Assembly: GCF_018305005.1 (NCBI RefSeq)
Contig: NZ_JAGQEG010000048.1
Coordinates: 1-42,435 of the forward strand
Reading direction: 5' to 3'
DNA from: Collimonas silvisoli
GTDB taxonomy: Bacteria > Pseudomonadota > Gammaproteobacteria > Burkholderiales > Burkholderiaceae_D
Length of the DNA stretch: 42,435 bases
Shown here: positions 16,101 through 25,818 of the stretch, piece after piece
Numbering within the stretch: the first letter of the stretch is position 1
Layout of the letters: each line of letters starts with the position of its first letter
Program-made: the position numbers and the translations under genes
Notes under the pieces: generated by a model
What the model saw: only the letters and a program-made list of their open reading frames with translations
Database searches by the model: none
Told to the model about the DNA's origin: nothing

Positions 16101-16675
16101 GATTCTTCGTCGCCTTCAAAGAAGATTTCTACAAACTCCGATCCCATGCTCGATGCCAGCATGTGCGTACTCCCGTCCTTATTCGTAACGCCGTACTCAA
16201 GGCTGCCGTCGGGGCGCTTGAGCGCGTAGCGTGCGTTAGCTATCGGCTCGTTGGTTTTCTGGTGGAGAATCTTGTAGAAGTCATTAAACGCTTCGCCCTG
16301 GCTTGCCTCCCCGTTATTGCCAACGGCCGTTTGCCGAGGAATATGCTTCGCGCCGTCTGCCCATTCTTGCGGATGCGGCAGATTATCCTCAACGAAAAAC
16401 GTAGTTGTGTCTGCGGCTATAAGCGTTGGAAGAACGGGGCAGTGACAGTGTAGTTTGTCGTCATGCAATGCAATCTGTTTGCCGTTCGGCATTTTGCATG
16501 AGACTTCGTTTAGCGCGATGATCGGCGCATCCATATTGCAGACCGGACAGAAGCCAATGTCGCTCACAGTTGCCACTTCGACGCCATTGTCGGGTAACTG
16601 GCTTGACACCTTTTTGATAAATCCTCCATTTGACGTTTTATCGCCTAACTTAACTACTCGTCTCTTCACGCCCAT
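16097..16675 (-). CDS. PAAR-like spike protein with C-terminal beta-sandwich extension
   Basis: A 192-residue protein that probably caps the VgrG spike of a type VI secretion system. Residues 5-80 look PAAR-like: VVKLGDKTSNGGFIKK, repeated short strands and five cysteines (43, 46, 60, 77, 79) plus H71 and H76 that may bind the tip metal ion. Residues 140-185 (PIANARYALKRPDGSLEYG, TNKDGSTHML) resemble the prealbumin-like adaptor seen at the end of many spike proteins. It overlaps the M35 peptidase by ATGA, so spike and cargo are translated together. No vgrG or other secretion genes lie in the window; this is an orphan cargo island. Confidence 0.8.
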   Translation of the reverse strand: MGVKRRVVKLGDKTSNGGFIKKVSSQLPDNGVEVATVSDIGFCPVCNMDAPIIALNEVSCKMPNGKQIALHDDKLHCHCPVLPTLIAADTTTFFVEDNLPHPQEWADGAKHIPRQTAVGNNGEASQGEAFNDFYKILHQKTNEPIANARYALKRPDGSLEYGVTNKDGSTHMLASSMGSEFVEIFFEGDEES

Positions 16676-16684
16676 GTTCTCGTC

Positions 16685-16729
16685 CTAATAATCGGTTTTA
16701 GGGTGGATAACTTCTACTTCGTTGCACAT
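16685..16729 (-). CDS. Candidate 14-codon leader ORF
   Basis: ATG at 16729 follows AGGAG at a good distance and reads MCNEVEVIHPKTDY before TAG at 16685, 9 bp ahead of the PAAR-like start. The stop overlaps the weak ribosome-binding site of the next gene, so it could couple translation. It may also be chance. Confidence 0.3.
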   Translation of the reverse strand: MCNEVEVIHPKTDY

Positions 16730-16776
16730 CGTGTTGCTCTCCTATCAGCTTGCTCATTGGTTAAATTAACAAGACA

Positions 16777-16806
16777 ACTATAAGCGTGAGGATTGGGCGA
16801 TAGCAA
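16777..16806 (-). promoter_or_regulatory. Candidate promoter of the PAAR-M35 operon
   Basis: On the minus strand TTGCTA (16806-16801) and TATAGT (16782-16777) are 18 bp apart, about 50 bp before the leader ORF. The surrounding 16676-17077 gap is AT-rich and holds no other gene I can support. Confidence 0.4.
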
Positions 16807-17029
16807 GAAATACGTTAAAAATTTGACATGACAATTCTTAACAATTGCCAGTGAGCGCGGCAGCAATCATGTAGAAGGCTGGTTTTGTGCATGCCCAATT
16901 TCTACTTTTTAGGGCGAGCCTTAGATCGTGGGTTGAGCGGAGTAACGTGTAATGTATTCTGTATCGATAACTTGTTTGTCGGCGGCGGCTTGCATAGCTA
17001 TCGGTAATCCCGTCGATAGATTTAAATGC

Positions 17030-17055
17030 AAATTAGATTGCTTGCAATTTAATTT
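17030..17055. promoter_or_regulatory. Candidate OhrR operator ahead of ohrR
   Basis: Inverted repeat with 12-bp arms and one mismatch (AAATTAGATTGC, TT, GCAATTTAATTT), centred on ATTGC-TT-GCAAT, 23 bp before the ohrR start. The same core occurs ahead of ohr at 17596. OhrR-type regulators are known to bind AT-rich palindromes and to autoregulate. Confidence 0.65.
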
Positions 17056-17077
17056 TGAGCGTTATATTATTCAACTC

Positions 17078-17563
17078 ATGGAAACCAGCAAACAAGCAAA
17101 CGCAAACATGCCGTCCGAACTATTCGGGCCGGACAGTCTGTTGCTGGATAATCAGCTGTGTTTTGCGCTGTATTCGGCATCGCTGACCATGACCAAGATA
17201 TACAAGCCGCTGTTGCAGAAAATGGGCCTGACCTATCCGCAATATCTGGTGATGCTGACCTTGTGGGAGCGCGACGAAGTTACCGTATCGGCGCTGGGCG
17301 AACGTCTGTATCTGGATTCCGGCACGCTGACGCCATTGCTCAAGCGCCTGGAAAACAGCGGATTTCTGCGCCGCCAACGGGCGCCCCACGATGAGCGCCA
17401 GGTGATCGTCAGCTTGACCGCGGCGGGTAAAAATCTGCGGCAGCAAGCGCAGGCAATCCCGCAGCAGGTGAGTTGCAGCGCCGAATGCTCGCTGGATGAA
17501 TTGAAAGCGCTGACCCAGGAACTGCGGCGGCTGCGTGCCGCGATGGCTGGCAATATCGCTTAA
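17078..17563 (+). CDS. ohrR: Organic-hydroperoxide-sensing MarR-family repressor
   Basis: A 161-residue winged-helix repressor. Helix 1 carries [14 protein letters not shown], whose C28 corresponds to the peroxide-sensing cysteine of OhrR; C133 and C137 near the C-terminus make this the two-cysteine type that resolves to a disulfide. The DNA-binding part is [34 protein letters not shown] with wing [11 protein letters not shown]. Start ATG 17078 (METSKQ) is preferred over a 42-codon longer frame that would run through the operator. The target ohr follows 198 bp downstream in the same direction. Confidence 0.93.
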   Translation: METSKQANANMPSELFGPDSLLLDNQLCFALYSASLTMTKIYKPLLQKMGLTYPQYLVMLTLWERDEVTVSALGERLYLDSGTLTPLLKRLENSGFLRRQRAPHDERQVIVSLTAAGKNLRQQAQAIPQQVSCSAECSLDELKALTQELRRLRAAMAGNIA

Positions 17564-17585
17564 AGATAGAGGATCCGGTTTTGCA

Positions 17586-17612
17586 TTGACTATAAATTGC
17601 GAGCAATATAAT
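17586..17612 (+). promoter_or_regulatory. ohr promoter with overlapping OhrR operator
   Basis: TTGACT (17586-17591) and TATAAT (17607-17612) form a sigma-70-like pair with a short 15-bp spacer. The spacer carries ATTGC-GA-GCAAT (17596-17607), the same core as the operator before ohrR, so repressor bound there would block polymerase. It lies about 150 bp before ohr. Confidence 0.6.
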
Positions 17613-17761
17613 TGTGTAGTTTTGTTTTGTCGGGCATCACGTTTCTTTTTTATGTTTCATTCTTGCGTCATCTTAATGTTGTAACTTTTAATCCGGATCG
17701 TCAGTACGGCCGACTGTATTGATCCAAAGGATTTTCCAAACGGCCAATAAAGGAAATCATC

Positions 17762-18187
17762 ATGTCAGTTGAAAATATCTTGTATACAGCGCAAGCCACA
17801 GCAACCGGAGGCCGCGATGGCCGTGCCGTCTCGTCCGACAATGTGCTGGATGTCAAATTGACGACGCCAAAAGAATTGGGCGGCGCCGGCGGCGTTGGCA
17901 CCAATCCTGAACAATTGTTTGCAGCCGGTTATTCCGCATGCTTCATCGGCGCCATGAAATTCGTCGCCTCGCAAGAAAAAATCACCCTGCCAGCTGATGT
18001 GGCAATTACCGGCCTGGTCGGCATCGGCGTCATTCCTGGCGGCTTCGGCATTGCAGTTGAGCTGCAAATTTCCCTGCCTGGCATGGACGCCGGCGCAGCT
18101 GAGGCGCTGGTTGACAAGGCGCACAAGGTTTGTCCTTATTCCAACGCTACCCGCGGCAATGTCGACGTTACCCTGACTCTGGTGTAA
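17762..18187 (+). CDS. ohr: Organic hydroperoxide resistance protein
   Basis: A 141-residue cytoplasmic thiol peroxidase of the Ohr/OsmC family, which reduces fatty-acid and other organic hydroperoxides. The two catalytic cysteines are C60 ([10 protein letters not shown]) and C124 ([13 protein letters not shown]), the latter in the Ohr-specific C-terminal motif. Length is exactly typical. AAAGGAAA precedes the ATG. It is a partner of the ohrR gene upstream. Confidence 0.97.
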   Translation: MSVENILYTAQATATGGRDGRAVSSDNVLDVKLTTPKELGGAGGVGTNPEQLFAAGYSACFIGAMKFVASQEKITLPADVAITGLVGIGVIPGGFGIAVELQISLPGMDAGAAEALVDKAHKVCPYSNATRGNVDVTLTLV

Positions 18188-18230
18188 TTCTGCGCTATTG
18201 ACTGGGGCGGACCATCTGCCTCATCCGCCC

Positions 18231-18254
18231 AGCCTGGCTTGCCAGGCTTTTTTG
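18231..18254 (+). terminator. ohr terminator
   Basis: AGCCTGGC pairs perfectly with GCCAGGCT around TT, followed by a T run, 43 bp after the ohr stop. It also lies just past the convergent chemoreceptor gene end. Confidence 0.88.
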
Positions 18255-18270
18255 TTTTAGCTGAATCTTT

Positions 18271-20229
18271 TTAGCTGAGCTTGAAAACAGCAGCAGTCTG
18301 CGCCAGCTGCGCCGCCTGGTCTTGCAGGCTTTCGGCAGCTGCTGCAGCTTGCTCCACCAGCGCCGCATTTTGCTGGGTGATGTCGTCGATATGTCCCATG
18401 GCACGGTTGATCTCTTCGATGCCGCTGCTTTGTTCGCCGGTTGCCGCCGTGATTTCATGCATGATGTCGGCCACCCGCTTGACCGCGGCGACTATGCCTT
18501 GCATGGTCTGGCCGGCCGCATCGACCAGCTTGCCGCCGGCGTCCACTTGTTCCACCGAGGCGCTGATCAAGCCCTTGATTTCCCTGGCCGCCGCCGCCGA
18601 GCGCTGCGCCAGGTTGCGCACTTCCGCCGCCACCACGGCAAAACCGCGGCCCTGTTCGCCAGCCCGGGCTGCTTCCACCGCCGCATTCAACGCCAGGATA
18701 TTGGTCTGGAAGGCGATGCTGTCAATCACGCCGATGATGTCGTGGATTTTGCGCGAGCTATCCTTGATGGTGCTCATGGTAAGCACCACCTTGCCGACCA
18801 CCTGGCCGCCCTCAAGCGCCTGTCCCGATGCCGTGATCACTAGCTGGTTGGCGTGCTGGGCGCTGTCGGCGTTTTGTTTTACCGCTGCCGTCAGCTGCTC
18901 CAGCGAGCTGCTGGTCTGTTCCAGCGAACTGGCTTGCGATTCGGTCCGGGCTGACAGATTGGCGTTGCCTTCGGCAATCTCTTGCGAGGCGCGCGCCATC
19001 TCGCCGGTGCCTTGCCGCACATTGCCGATGACACCGGCCAGGCCCTGGCTGATGCCATTGATGGCTTGTTCCAGCTGGCCGATTTCGTCGCCGCGCCGGC
19101 TGCTCAGCGTGCTAGTCAGATCACCCGCCGCCAGTTGCTGCGCAACCTGTTTCACTCTTTCCAGCGGCTGGCTGATGTTGGCGCGGATCAGCCAGTACAG
19201 CGCCGCTACCATGATCAACACCGCCATCAAGCCGAACAGGGCGTTGCGATTGCGCAGCGTGGTGATCTCCTGCGTCAGTTCGGCGGCGTCTTCATTGCCG
19301 ACGATCAGCCAGTTCCAGTTCTTGTACAGTGCGAAAGCGGCGATTTTTTCAGAACCGCTGGCAGCGCTTTCCTGCAAGGCATAGCGCATGCTGCCTTCTT
19401 TGCGCTCCAGGATTTCCTTGATGAATTCACGGCCGTCAGCATCCTTCAGCGCCAGCACATTCTTACCTTCTTCGGCCGGCGCTATCAGCAGCTTGCCCAG
19501 ATCTTTACCCTGGCTGGCGTTGAGCACATAGAAATAACCGGCGTCGCCCAATTTGACCGAGCGGATGCGCGCTTTCAGCGTTTCGATGTCGCTGCCGATA
19601 TCCACCCCGACGAACAGCGCGCCGACGATCTTGCCGGCTTCATCCTTGACCGGGTTGTAGGCCGTCATGTACTCCTTGCCGAACAGGGTTGCGCGGCCGA
19701 TATACGACGAGCCGCCTTGCAAGCGTCCATAGCCGGGGTGCGCATGGTCGAGCACGGTGCCGATAGCGCGTTCGCCGTTTTCTTTCTTGAGCGAGGTCGA
19801 GATGCGGATGAAGTCATCGCCGTTCTTGATGAAAATCGTCGCTACCGCCCGGCTGGACGACGTAAAACTGTCGGCGACGGAAAAATTCATATTGATGATG
19901 TCATTGCCGTTCTTCAGCAGCGGCGTCGGTTTGCCGGCGACATCGATCGTCTTGCTGCTGTCGATAGAAAATTTCCCAGGGAAATAACTCGCCAGCAAAA
20001 GTCCGAAACGATCGGCTTCGCTTTTATGGCTGGCGTCGAATGTATCCAGCATCTGGATCATGGTATCGGTCCTGCCGGCGATATCGCGCGCTGCGCGCTG
20101 TTCCAGCAACTGCGAGGTGGAACTGGCGCTGGCCCAGCCATAAGCCAGGAAAATCAAGGTGGCCAGGAAGAAGGTGAGCAAGCTGAGCTTGATGCCCACA
20201 TTCAGGTTTTTGAAGAATTTCTTGTTCAT
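18271..20229 (-). CDS. Methyl-accepting chemotaxis protein with Cache sensor
   Basis: A 652-residue chemoreceptor. Membrane segments at about 13-33 and 329-348 enclose a long periplasmic region (about 35-325) of Cache_3-Cache_2 type, including GRTDTMIQMLDTF, ATLFGKEYMTAYNPV and LGDAGYFYVLNASQGKDLGKLLIAP. A HAMP linker (about 350-400) leads to the signalling domain with the universal tip [31 protein letters not shown] and methylation-helix repeats. It is transcribed away from the other two receptors. The C-terminus (AAVFKLS) lacks a CheR-docking pentapeptide. Cache_3-type receptors often sense organic acids, but no ligand can be assigned. Confidence 0.94.
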   Translation of the reverse strand: MNKKFFKNLNVGIKLSLLTFFLATLIFLAYGWASASSTSQLLEQRAARDIAGRTDTMIQMLDTFDASHKSEADRFGLLLASYFPGKFSIDSSKTIDVAGKPTPLLKNGNDIINMNFSVADSFTSSSRAVATIFIKNGDDFIRISTSLKKENGERAIGTVLDHAHPGYGRLQGGSSYIGRATLFGKEYMTAYNPVKDEAGKIVGALFVGVDIGSDIETLKARIRSVKLGDAGYFYVLNASQGKDLGKLLIAPAEEGKNVLALKDADGREFIKEILERKEGSMRYALQESAASGSEKIAAFALYKNWNWLIVGNEDAAELTQEITTLRNRNALFGLMAVLIMVAALYWLIRANISQPLERVKQVAQQLAAGDLTSTLSSRRGDEIGQLEQAINGISQGLAGVIGNVRQGTGEMARASQEIAEGNANLSARTESQASSLEQTSSSLEQLTAAVKQNADSAQHANQLVITASGQALEGGQVVGKVVLTMSTIKDSSRKIHDIIGVIDSIAFQTNILALNAAVEAARAGEQGRGFAVVAAEVRNLAQRSAAAAREIKGLISASVEQVDAGGKLVDAAGQTMQGIVAAVKRVADIMHEITAATGEQSSGIEEINRAMGHIDDITQQNAALVEQAAAAAESLQDQAAQLAQTAAVFKLS

Positions 20230-20620
20230 TGATCATCCTTTTCTTGTTAGGTGGAGCCGCGCTTTTTGCCGCCGCTCCGATTAACACCATCAGTGGCCGA
20301 GCGGGCCAGGTTACGGCCCGGCGACCGGCGAACGGCGTCCTGCCGAAATCCTGGCAATCAAAAGCAATAACGACAACTATCGCGGAAGTTGAAGGGCGGC
20401 CGGTGAGCGGGTGATCAGCCGCCGTGGCGCAGTTGCGATTTTGCGGGCCTTAAGAAACGCCGCGGGCTGCCGTTAACACGATCAGGGAAGTGAACATGAA
20501 GCGCGAATATGACGTGGAGATCCAAATTTCCCGCGCAATTCAGATTCCCGGCTTGCCGACCATGTACCCAATGTTTTTGCGTGCTTTTGCGTGTATTTGA
20601 AACCCATCCGAGAAAAAATC
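20230..20620. other. Intergenic region between divergent chemoreceptor genes
   Basis: About 390 bp without a supported gene. It holds a sigma-28-like promoter (20450-20476) for the rightward gene; no comparable promoter for the leftward gene is clear. Confidence 0.45.
20450..20476 (+). promoter_or_regulatory. Candidate sigma-28 (FliA) promoter
   Basis: TTAA (20450-20453), exactly 15 bp, then GCCGTTAA (20469-20476), compared with the sigma-28 consensus TAAA-N15-GCCGATAA: one mismatch in each half. It lies about 145 bp before the chemoreceptor at 20621, a class of gene usually driven by FliA, which is itself encoded at 35287. Confidence 0.5.
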
Positions 20621-22243
20621 ATGACCTGGTTCTATAACTTGAAAATTGCGACCAAACTGCTGCTGTCGTTCGCTTTGATACTAATACTGACAGTAGTGCT
20701 GGGCGTGACCTCGATCACGCAACTAGGGCAAGTCAACGCCACTACCGTCGAAATCAATACCAACTGGATGCCGAGCGTGCGGGTATTGCTGACCTTGAAG
20801 AGCAACCTGGCGCTGCTGCGCAATATCGAAATGCAGCACGTCATGTCGAACGATGTAGCGGACATGGACAAGAGCGCCCAGTTCATCAACGACATCCGGG
20901 CCGATCTGCAAAAGAACCTGAGCGAATACGCGCCTATGGTGATGGAACAGGAACGTATTGTGTACGATCAGTTAAAAGAAAAAATCCCGCAGTATCTGGA
21001 GATGGACAAGAAAATCGTCCAAATCTCGCGTGTGTTCAAAAAGGATGATGCGATAGCAGAGATACGGGGCGATTCCCTGGCCGCCATCATAGGGCTGGAT
21101 AAACAGGTTGATCAACTGGTAAGAATCAATACCGATGGCAGCGCTACCGCCGCCAAAAACGGCGCAGCCATCTATGACAAAGCCAGGATCTGGATGGTCG
21201 GCTTGATGATTGCCATGGCGGTGCTCGGCTTTGCGCTGGCGTTGTGGATCGCACGGGCAGTTGCTCAGCCGCTGGGGTTTGCAGTGGAAGTGGCGCGCCG
21301 GGTCGCCGACGGCGATCTGACGGCAGATATCGAAGTCAGGTCCAAGGATGAGACCGGGCAGCTGATGCAGGCGTTGAAAGACATGAACGACAGCTTGCAG
21401 AAAATTGTCGGCGAAGTGCGCAGCGGCACCGACACCATTGCAACCGCATCCAACCAGATTGCGGCCGGCAATCTGAACCTGTCGCAACGCACCGAAGAGC
21501 AAGCCAGTTCGCTGGAAGAAACCGCCGCATCGATGGAGCAGCTGACCTCGACCGTCAAGCAGAATGCCGACAACGCCAGCCAGGCCAACCAGCTGGCGGT
21601 ATCCGCCTCGGAAGTGGCGATCCATGGCGGCACGGTGGTGACCCAGGTGGTCAGCACCATGGGCGCCATCAATACTTCTTCGAAAAAGATCGTCGATATC
21701 ATCGGCGTCATCGACGGCATCGCCTTCCAGACCAATATCCTGGCCTTGAACGCCGCCGTCGAAGCGGCTCGGGCCGGCGAGCAGGGCCGCGGCTTCGCAG
21801 TGGTGGCCGCCGAAGTGCGCAATCTGGCGCAACGGTCCGCCGCTGCCGCCAAGGAAATCAAATCCCTGATCGACGACTCGGTGGAAAAAGTCGGTCTCGG
21901 ATCGCGCCTGGTCGACCAGGCCGGCAGCACCATGGAGGAAATTGTCGCCAGCGTCCGTCGCGTGACCGACATCATGGGCGAGATCACCGCCGCCAGCCAG
22001 GAACAAACCTCGGGTATCGAACAGATCAATCAGGCCATCAGCCAGATGGACCAGGTGACCCAGCAAAACGCCGCCTTGGTGGAAGAAGCCGCAGCTGCTG
22101 CCGCCAGTTTGCAAGATCAGGCTGGCGCGCTGGAACAAGTGGTCGGCGCCTTCAAACTGGAGCGGATGCACATCGCGGCGCAGGCCAAGCGAATGATAGA
22201 TATCACACCGCAAACGCAGATGTTGCGCAGCGCAGCCGCATAA
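20621..22243 (+). CDS. Methyl-accepting chemotaxis protein with four-helix-bundle sensor
   Basis: A 540-residue chemoreceptor. A membrane segment at about 10-30 ([16 protein letters not shown]) is followed by a 4HB_MCP-type helical periplasmic domain of about 150 residues, a second membrane segment near 190-210 ([19 protein letters not shown]), HAMP, and the signalling domain with tip [43 protein letters not shown]-type sequence. ATG 20621 ([17 protein letters not shown]) is the usual start for this family; a GTG 30 bp upstream is less likely. No C-terminal docking pentapeptide is present. Confidence 0.94.
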   Translation: MTWFYNLKIATKLLLSFALILILTVVLGVTSITQLGQVNATTVEINTNWMPSVRVLLTLKSNLALLRNIEMQHVMSNDVADMDKSAQFINDIRADLQKNLSEYAPMVMEQERIVYDQLKEKIPQYLEMDKKIVQISRVFKKDDAIAEIRGDSLAAIIGLDKQVDQLVRINTDGSATAAKNGAAIYDKARIWMVGLMIAMAVLGFALALWIARAVAQPLGFAVEVARRVADGDLTADIEVRSKDETGQLMQALKDMNDSLQKIVGEVRSGTDTIATASNQIAAGNLNLSQRTEEQASSLEETAASMEQLTSTVKQNADNASQANQLAVSASEVAIHGGTVVTQVVSTMGAINTSSKKIVDIIGVIDGIAFQTNILALNAAVEAARAGEQGRGFAVVAAEVRNLAQRSAAAAKEIKSLIDDSVEKVGLGSRLVDQAGSTMEEIVASVRRVTDIMGEITAASQEQTSGIEQINQAISQMDQVTQQNAALVEEAAAAAASLQDQAGALEQVVGAFKLERMHIAAQAKRMIDITPQTQMLRSAAA

Positions 22244-22428
22244 GAGTCAACCAGGCGATGAAGAAGCGGCATGGCCGGAGCAAGCGGTGTTTTAGGCTGC
22301 TGTTCGCGGCATCGGCCTGCCGCCGCCGTACTTATATTGCAATACGGGCCGTTGCCGCTGAAACCTGAGCACGGCGCTCCCAACCATCGCTTTCCTGGAT
22401 TGCGATCTGGATCTGAAGTGAGGCGAAA

Positions 22429-24228
22429 ATGAATGCATTGAGTTTGAAGAAAAAATTGCTGGCGGTGCTGGCGTTCATGTGGCTCGGCATGTTGATGCTG
22501 GGCGGCTGGTCGGCCTGGAATACGCGGGATACGATGTTGCTGGAACGCCAGAACGGTCTGAAAAACCTGGTGGAAACGGCGGAAGGTATCGTCAAAAGCT
22601 ACGCTGCCGACGTCACCGCCGGCAAGCTTGAAAAGGACGCTGCGCAGGCGGAAGCATTGAAACGCATCCTGGCGATGCGTTACGACAAATCCAACTATGT
22701 GTTCGTGGCTGACTCGCGTCCCGTGGTGCTGGCCCATCCAGTTTTGCCAAACCTGGTCGGGACCAATGTCATGGACCGCAAAGACAACAAGGGCAAATTC
22801 TTTTTCAGAGAGATAGTGAGTCTCAGCAAGGAAAACGGCCAGGGTTTTATCGAGTCCATGGCGCAGGGCGCAACCGGACAGTATCGGCCGAAGCTCAGCT
22901 ACGCCAGATATTTTCAGCCTTGGGACTGGCATCTGCTATCCGGTGTCATGCTGGACGATGTCGATACCGCGTTCTATGCAAATCTACGGCTTGAGCTGAT
23001 CATCTTGTTCGCCATCGGCGCCTGCGTCTCGGCCTTGATGCTGCTGGTGATCCGCAGCGTTACCAGCAGCCTGGGCGGCGAACCGCAATATGCGACCGAG
23101 ATTGCGACCAGGATTGCCGATGGCGATCTGGATCTGCAGGTCGAAGTCGACAGCAAGGACCAGCCTAGCCTGCTGAACGCCATGCGCCAGATGCAGGAGC
23201 GGCTGGCTGCGACAGTGCGCGAGATCAGAGAAGGCAGCAGCGCGATCACCGGCGCTACCCGTGAAATCGCCGCCGGCAATGCCGACCTGTCGGCGCGCAC
23301 CGAACAGCAAGCCGCTTCGCTGGAAGAAACCGCCGCCAGCATGGAGCAGCTAACCGCAACCGTGAAGCAAAACGCCGACAATGCGCGCCAGGCCGGCCAG
23401 CTGGCGCAGACCGCATCCGACATCGCCGCCAGAGGCGGCGTGGTGGTAGGGCAGGTGGTCGACACCATGCAAGGCATCACCACCAGTTCCAGAAAGATCG
23501 CCGACATCATCGGCGTGATCGACGGCATCGCGTTCCAGACCAATATCCTGGCCCTGAATGCGGCGGTGGAGGCGGCGCGCGCCGGCGAGCAGGGACGCGG
23601 TTTCGCCGTGGTTGCCGGCGAAGTACGCACGCTGGCGCAACGCAGCGCGCAAGCCGCCAAGGAAATCAAGGAACTGATCGACGATTCGGTAAGCCGGGTC
23701 GATTCAGGCTCGGAACTGGTTGACCGCGCCGGCGAAACCATGGGCGAAGTGGTGCAGGCAGTTAAACGCGTAACCGACATCATGGGCGAAATCTCGGAAG
23801 CGTCGGCCGAGCAAAGCAGCGGCATCGAACAGATCAACCAGGCGGTGATCCAGATGGATCACGTCACCCAGCAGAATGCCGCGCTGGTAGAGCAGGCCGC
23901 GGCGGCAGCCGGTTCGCTGGAAGATCAGGCGCAACGGCTGCATCAGGCGGTATCGGTATTCCGTTTGCAGGAAAGTCATCTCCAGCAAGCACAGGCAGCG
24001 CCAGACAATAAGCAGCGTGCAGCATTGGCGCAGGCCGCTCGAGCTGCCGCATCGGTAAAAAAGGCGTCACCAGAAGCAGCAAAAGTAAGTACGCCGGCTG
24101 CAAGCAGGGTTGCGGCAACACATGCGAAGGCGCATTCCAAGCCGCATCTTAAGCTGGCGCCAGTTAAGTTGAGGCCTGCTTCAGCACAGGCCAAGACTGC
24201 CGCCGCCGACGACTGGGAAACATTTTGA
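22429..24228 (+). CDS. Methyl-accepting chemotaxis protein with single Cache domain and WETF tail
   Basis: A 599-residue chemoreceptor. A membrane segment at about 9-28 precedes an sCache_2-type domain (about 35-185: [48 protein letters not shown]), then a second membrane segment (about 187-207), HAMP and the signalling domain with the same tip as its neighbours. After the signalling helices comes an Ala/Lys-rich linker of about 80 residues ending in DDWETF. WETF is the CheR/CheB docking sequence of high-abundance receptors. The gene directly precedes cheR, so this is probably the main receptor working with that methylation system. Confidence 0.95.
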   Translation: MNALSLKKKLLAVLAFMWLGMLMLGGWSAWNTRDTMLLERQNGLKNLVETAEGIVKSYAADVTAGKLEKDAAQAEALKRILAMRYDKSNYVFVADSRPVVLAHPVLPNLVGTNVMDRKDNKGKFFFREIVSLSKENGQGFIESMAQGATGQYRPKLSYARYFQPWDWHLLSGVMLDDVDTAFYANLRLELIILFAIGACVSALMLLVIRSVTSSLGGEPQYATEIATRIADGDLDLQVEVDSKDQPSLLNAMRQMQERLAATVREIREGSSAITGATREIAAGNADLSARTEQQAASLEETAASMEQLTATVKQNADNARQAGQLAQTASDIAARGGVVVGQVVDTMQGITTSSRKIADIIGVIDGIAFQTNILALNAAVEAARAGEQGRGFAVVAGEVRTLAQRSAQAAKEIKELIDDSVSRVDSGSELVDRAGETMGEVVQAVKRVTDIMGEISEASAEQSSGIEQINQAVIQMDHVTQQNAALVEQAAAAAGSLEDQAQRLHQAVSVFRLQESHLQQAQAAPDNKQRAALAQAARAAASVKKASPEAAKVSTPAASRVAATHAKAHSKPHLKLAPVKLRPASAQAKTAAADDWETF

Positions 24229-24286
24229 TGCCCGCGATATGCACATCATTTGCGCATCATCTGCTGTTAATCATAGGGCCTACTGA

Positions 24287-25156
24287 ATGACGATTAAATC
24301 AACTGCCCGTCCGGTCGCTGCTTCAGCGCGAGATTTTTTGCTGACCGACAGCGATTTTTCCCGGGTGCGCGCGCTGATTCACCAGCGCGCAGGCATTGCG
24401 CTAGGCGAGCAAAAACGCGAAATGGTTTACAGCCGTCTGTCGCGCCGCCTGCGCGAGCTCGGCATGAGCGACTTTACTTCGTATCTGAACCTGTTGGAGA
24501 CTGAAAAAGACAGCGCCGAATGGCAGGCTTTTACCAATGCCTTGACTACCAATCTGACGGCGTTTTTCCGCGAGGCGCATCACTTCCCATTGCTGGCCGA
24601 GCATGTGAAAAATTGCACGGCGCCGGTCAGCGTCTGGTGCTCGGCCGCCTCCACCGGTGAAGAGCCCTATTCGATCGCGATGACCTTGATCGAGGCGCTC
24701 GGCAGCCGCGCCGCCACCGCCAGCATAATCGCCACCGACATCGATACCCAGGTGCTGGAAAAAGCGGCGGCCGGCGTCTACACCATGGAACAGGTCAGCA
24801 AAGTGCCCTTGGAACGTCTCAAACGCTTCTTCCTGAAAGGCAGCGGCGCCCGCGCCGGGCAGGTGCGGATACGGCCGGAGGTGGCGGCCATGGTGAAATT
24901 CGATCAGCTCAATCTGCTGGATCCGCAATGGGGATTGAAAGAACAGTTCGACGCGATCTTTTGCCGCAACGTGATGATCTATTTCGACAAGCCGACCCAG
25001 AACAAGATCCTGCAACGCTTTGCGCCCTTGATGAAACCGCATGGCTGGCTGTTTGCCGGGCATTCCGAGAATTTTTCCCAAGCCAGCCAGCCGTTCCGGT
25101 TGCGCGGCCAGACGGTCTATGAACTCGATTCCAGGCAAGCTAAAGGCGGCACATGA
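24287..25156 (+). CDS. cheR: Chemotaxis protein methyltransferase
   Basis: A 289-residue S-adenosylmethionine-dependent enzyme that methylates receptor glutamates. The N-terminal helical domain (about 18-85: [35 protein letters not shown]) precedes the catalytic domain with [12 protein letters not shown], the SAM-binding [17 protein letters not shown], and [17 protein letters not shown]. Its stop overlaps the cheD start by 4 bp. Confidence 0.97.
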   Translation: MTIKSTARPVAASARDFLLTDSDFSRVRALIHQRAGIALGEQKREMVYSRLSRRLRELGMSDFTSYLNLLETEKDSAEWQAFTNALTTNLTAFFREAHHFPLLAEHVKNCTAPVSVWCSAASTGEEPYSIAMTLIEALGSRAATASIIATDIDTQVLEKAAAGVYTMEQVSKVPLERLKRFFLKGSGARAGQVRIRPEVAAMVKFDQLNLLDPQWGLKEQFDAIFCRNVMIYFDKPTQNKILQRFAPLMKPHGWLFAGHSENFSQASQPFRLRGQTVYELDSRQAKGGT

Positions 25157-25818
25157 TTTCGACGGCAGAAGAATCGGTGGCGAGCCATCATTACTTTGAC
25201 CGCGAGTTCGACAGCGCTGCGGTCAAGCTGTTGCCGAACGAATATTACGTGACGCCGGACGACATGGTGCTGAGCACCGTACTCGGTTCCTGCATAGCCG
25301 CCTGCGTACGCGACAGCACCGCCGGCGTCGGCGGCATGAATCATTTCATGCTGCCCGACGATGGCAGCAGCGGCGGCGGCAGCAACAGCGGCTCGGCTTC
25401 CATGCGCTACGGCGCGTATGCGATGGAGATGCTGCTGAACGAATTGCTCAAGGCGGGCGCGCGCCGCGAACGGCTGGAAGCCAAGGTGTTCGGCGGCGGC
25501 GCGGTGCTGGCCAACATGACGATGCTGAACATCGGCGATCGCAATGCCGATTTTGTATTGCGCTATCTGCAGATGGAGCAGGTGCGGGTGGCTGCGCAGG
25601 ACTTGCGCGGCAGCCTGCCGCGCCGGATCAGCTATTTCCCCCGAAGCGGCAAGGTCATGGTGCGCAAGCTGCACCGTATCAACGATGCGGTGCAGGTCCA
25701 GCGCGACGAACAGCAGCTGGTGCAGGCGCTGGCGCAGCAGCCGGTGCGCAGCAAGGTGGAATTATTCAATACGACGGTTCGGCAGAAGGTCGTACAACAA
25801 GGCAGAGGCAGTGCATGA
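25153..25818 (+). CDS. cheD: Chemoreceptor glutamine deamidase
   Basis: A 221-residue CheD that converts specific receptor glutamines to glutamates. Catalytic residues are visible: C47 in [11 protein letters not shown] and H64 in GGMNHFMLP, with the VFGGGAV block following. The C-terminal tail of about 60 residues ([19 protein letters not shown] onward) is usual for the betaproteobacterial form. It overlaps cheR and cheB by ATGA on both sides. Confidence 0.96.
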   Translation: MISTAEESVASHHYFDREFDSAAVKLLPNEYYVTPDDMVLSTVLGSCIAACVRDSTAGVGGMNHFMLPDDGSSGGGSNSGSASMRYGAYAMEMLLNELLKAGARRERLEAKVFGGGAVLANMTMLNIGDRNADFVLRYLQMEQVRVAAQDLRGSLPRRISYFPRSGKVMVRKLHRINDAVQVQRDEQQLVQALAQQPVRSKVELFNTTVRQKVVQQGRGSA

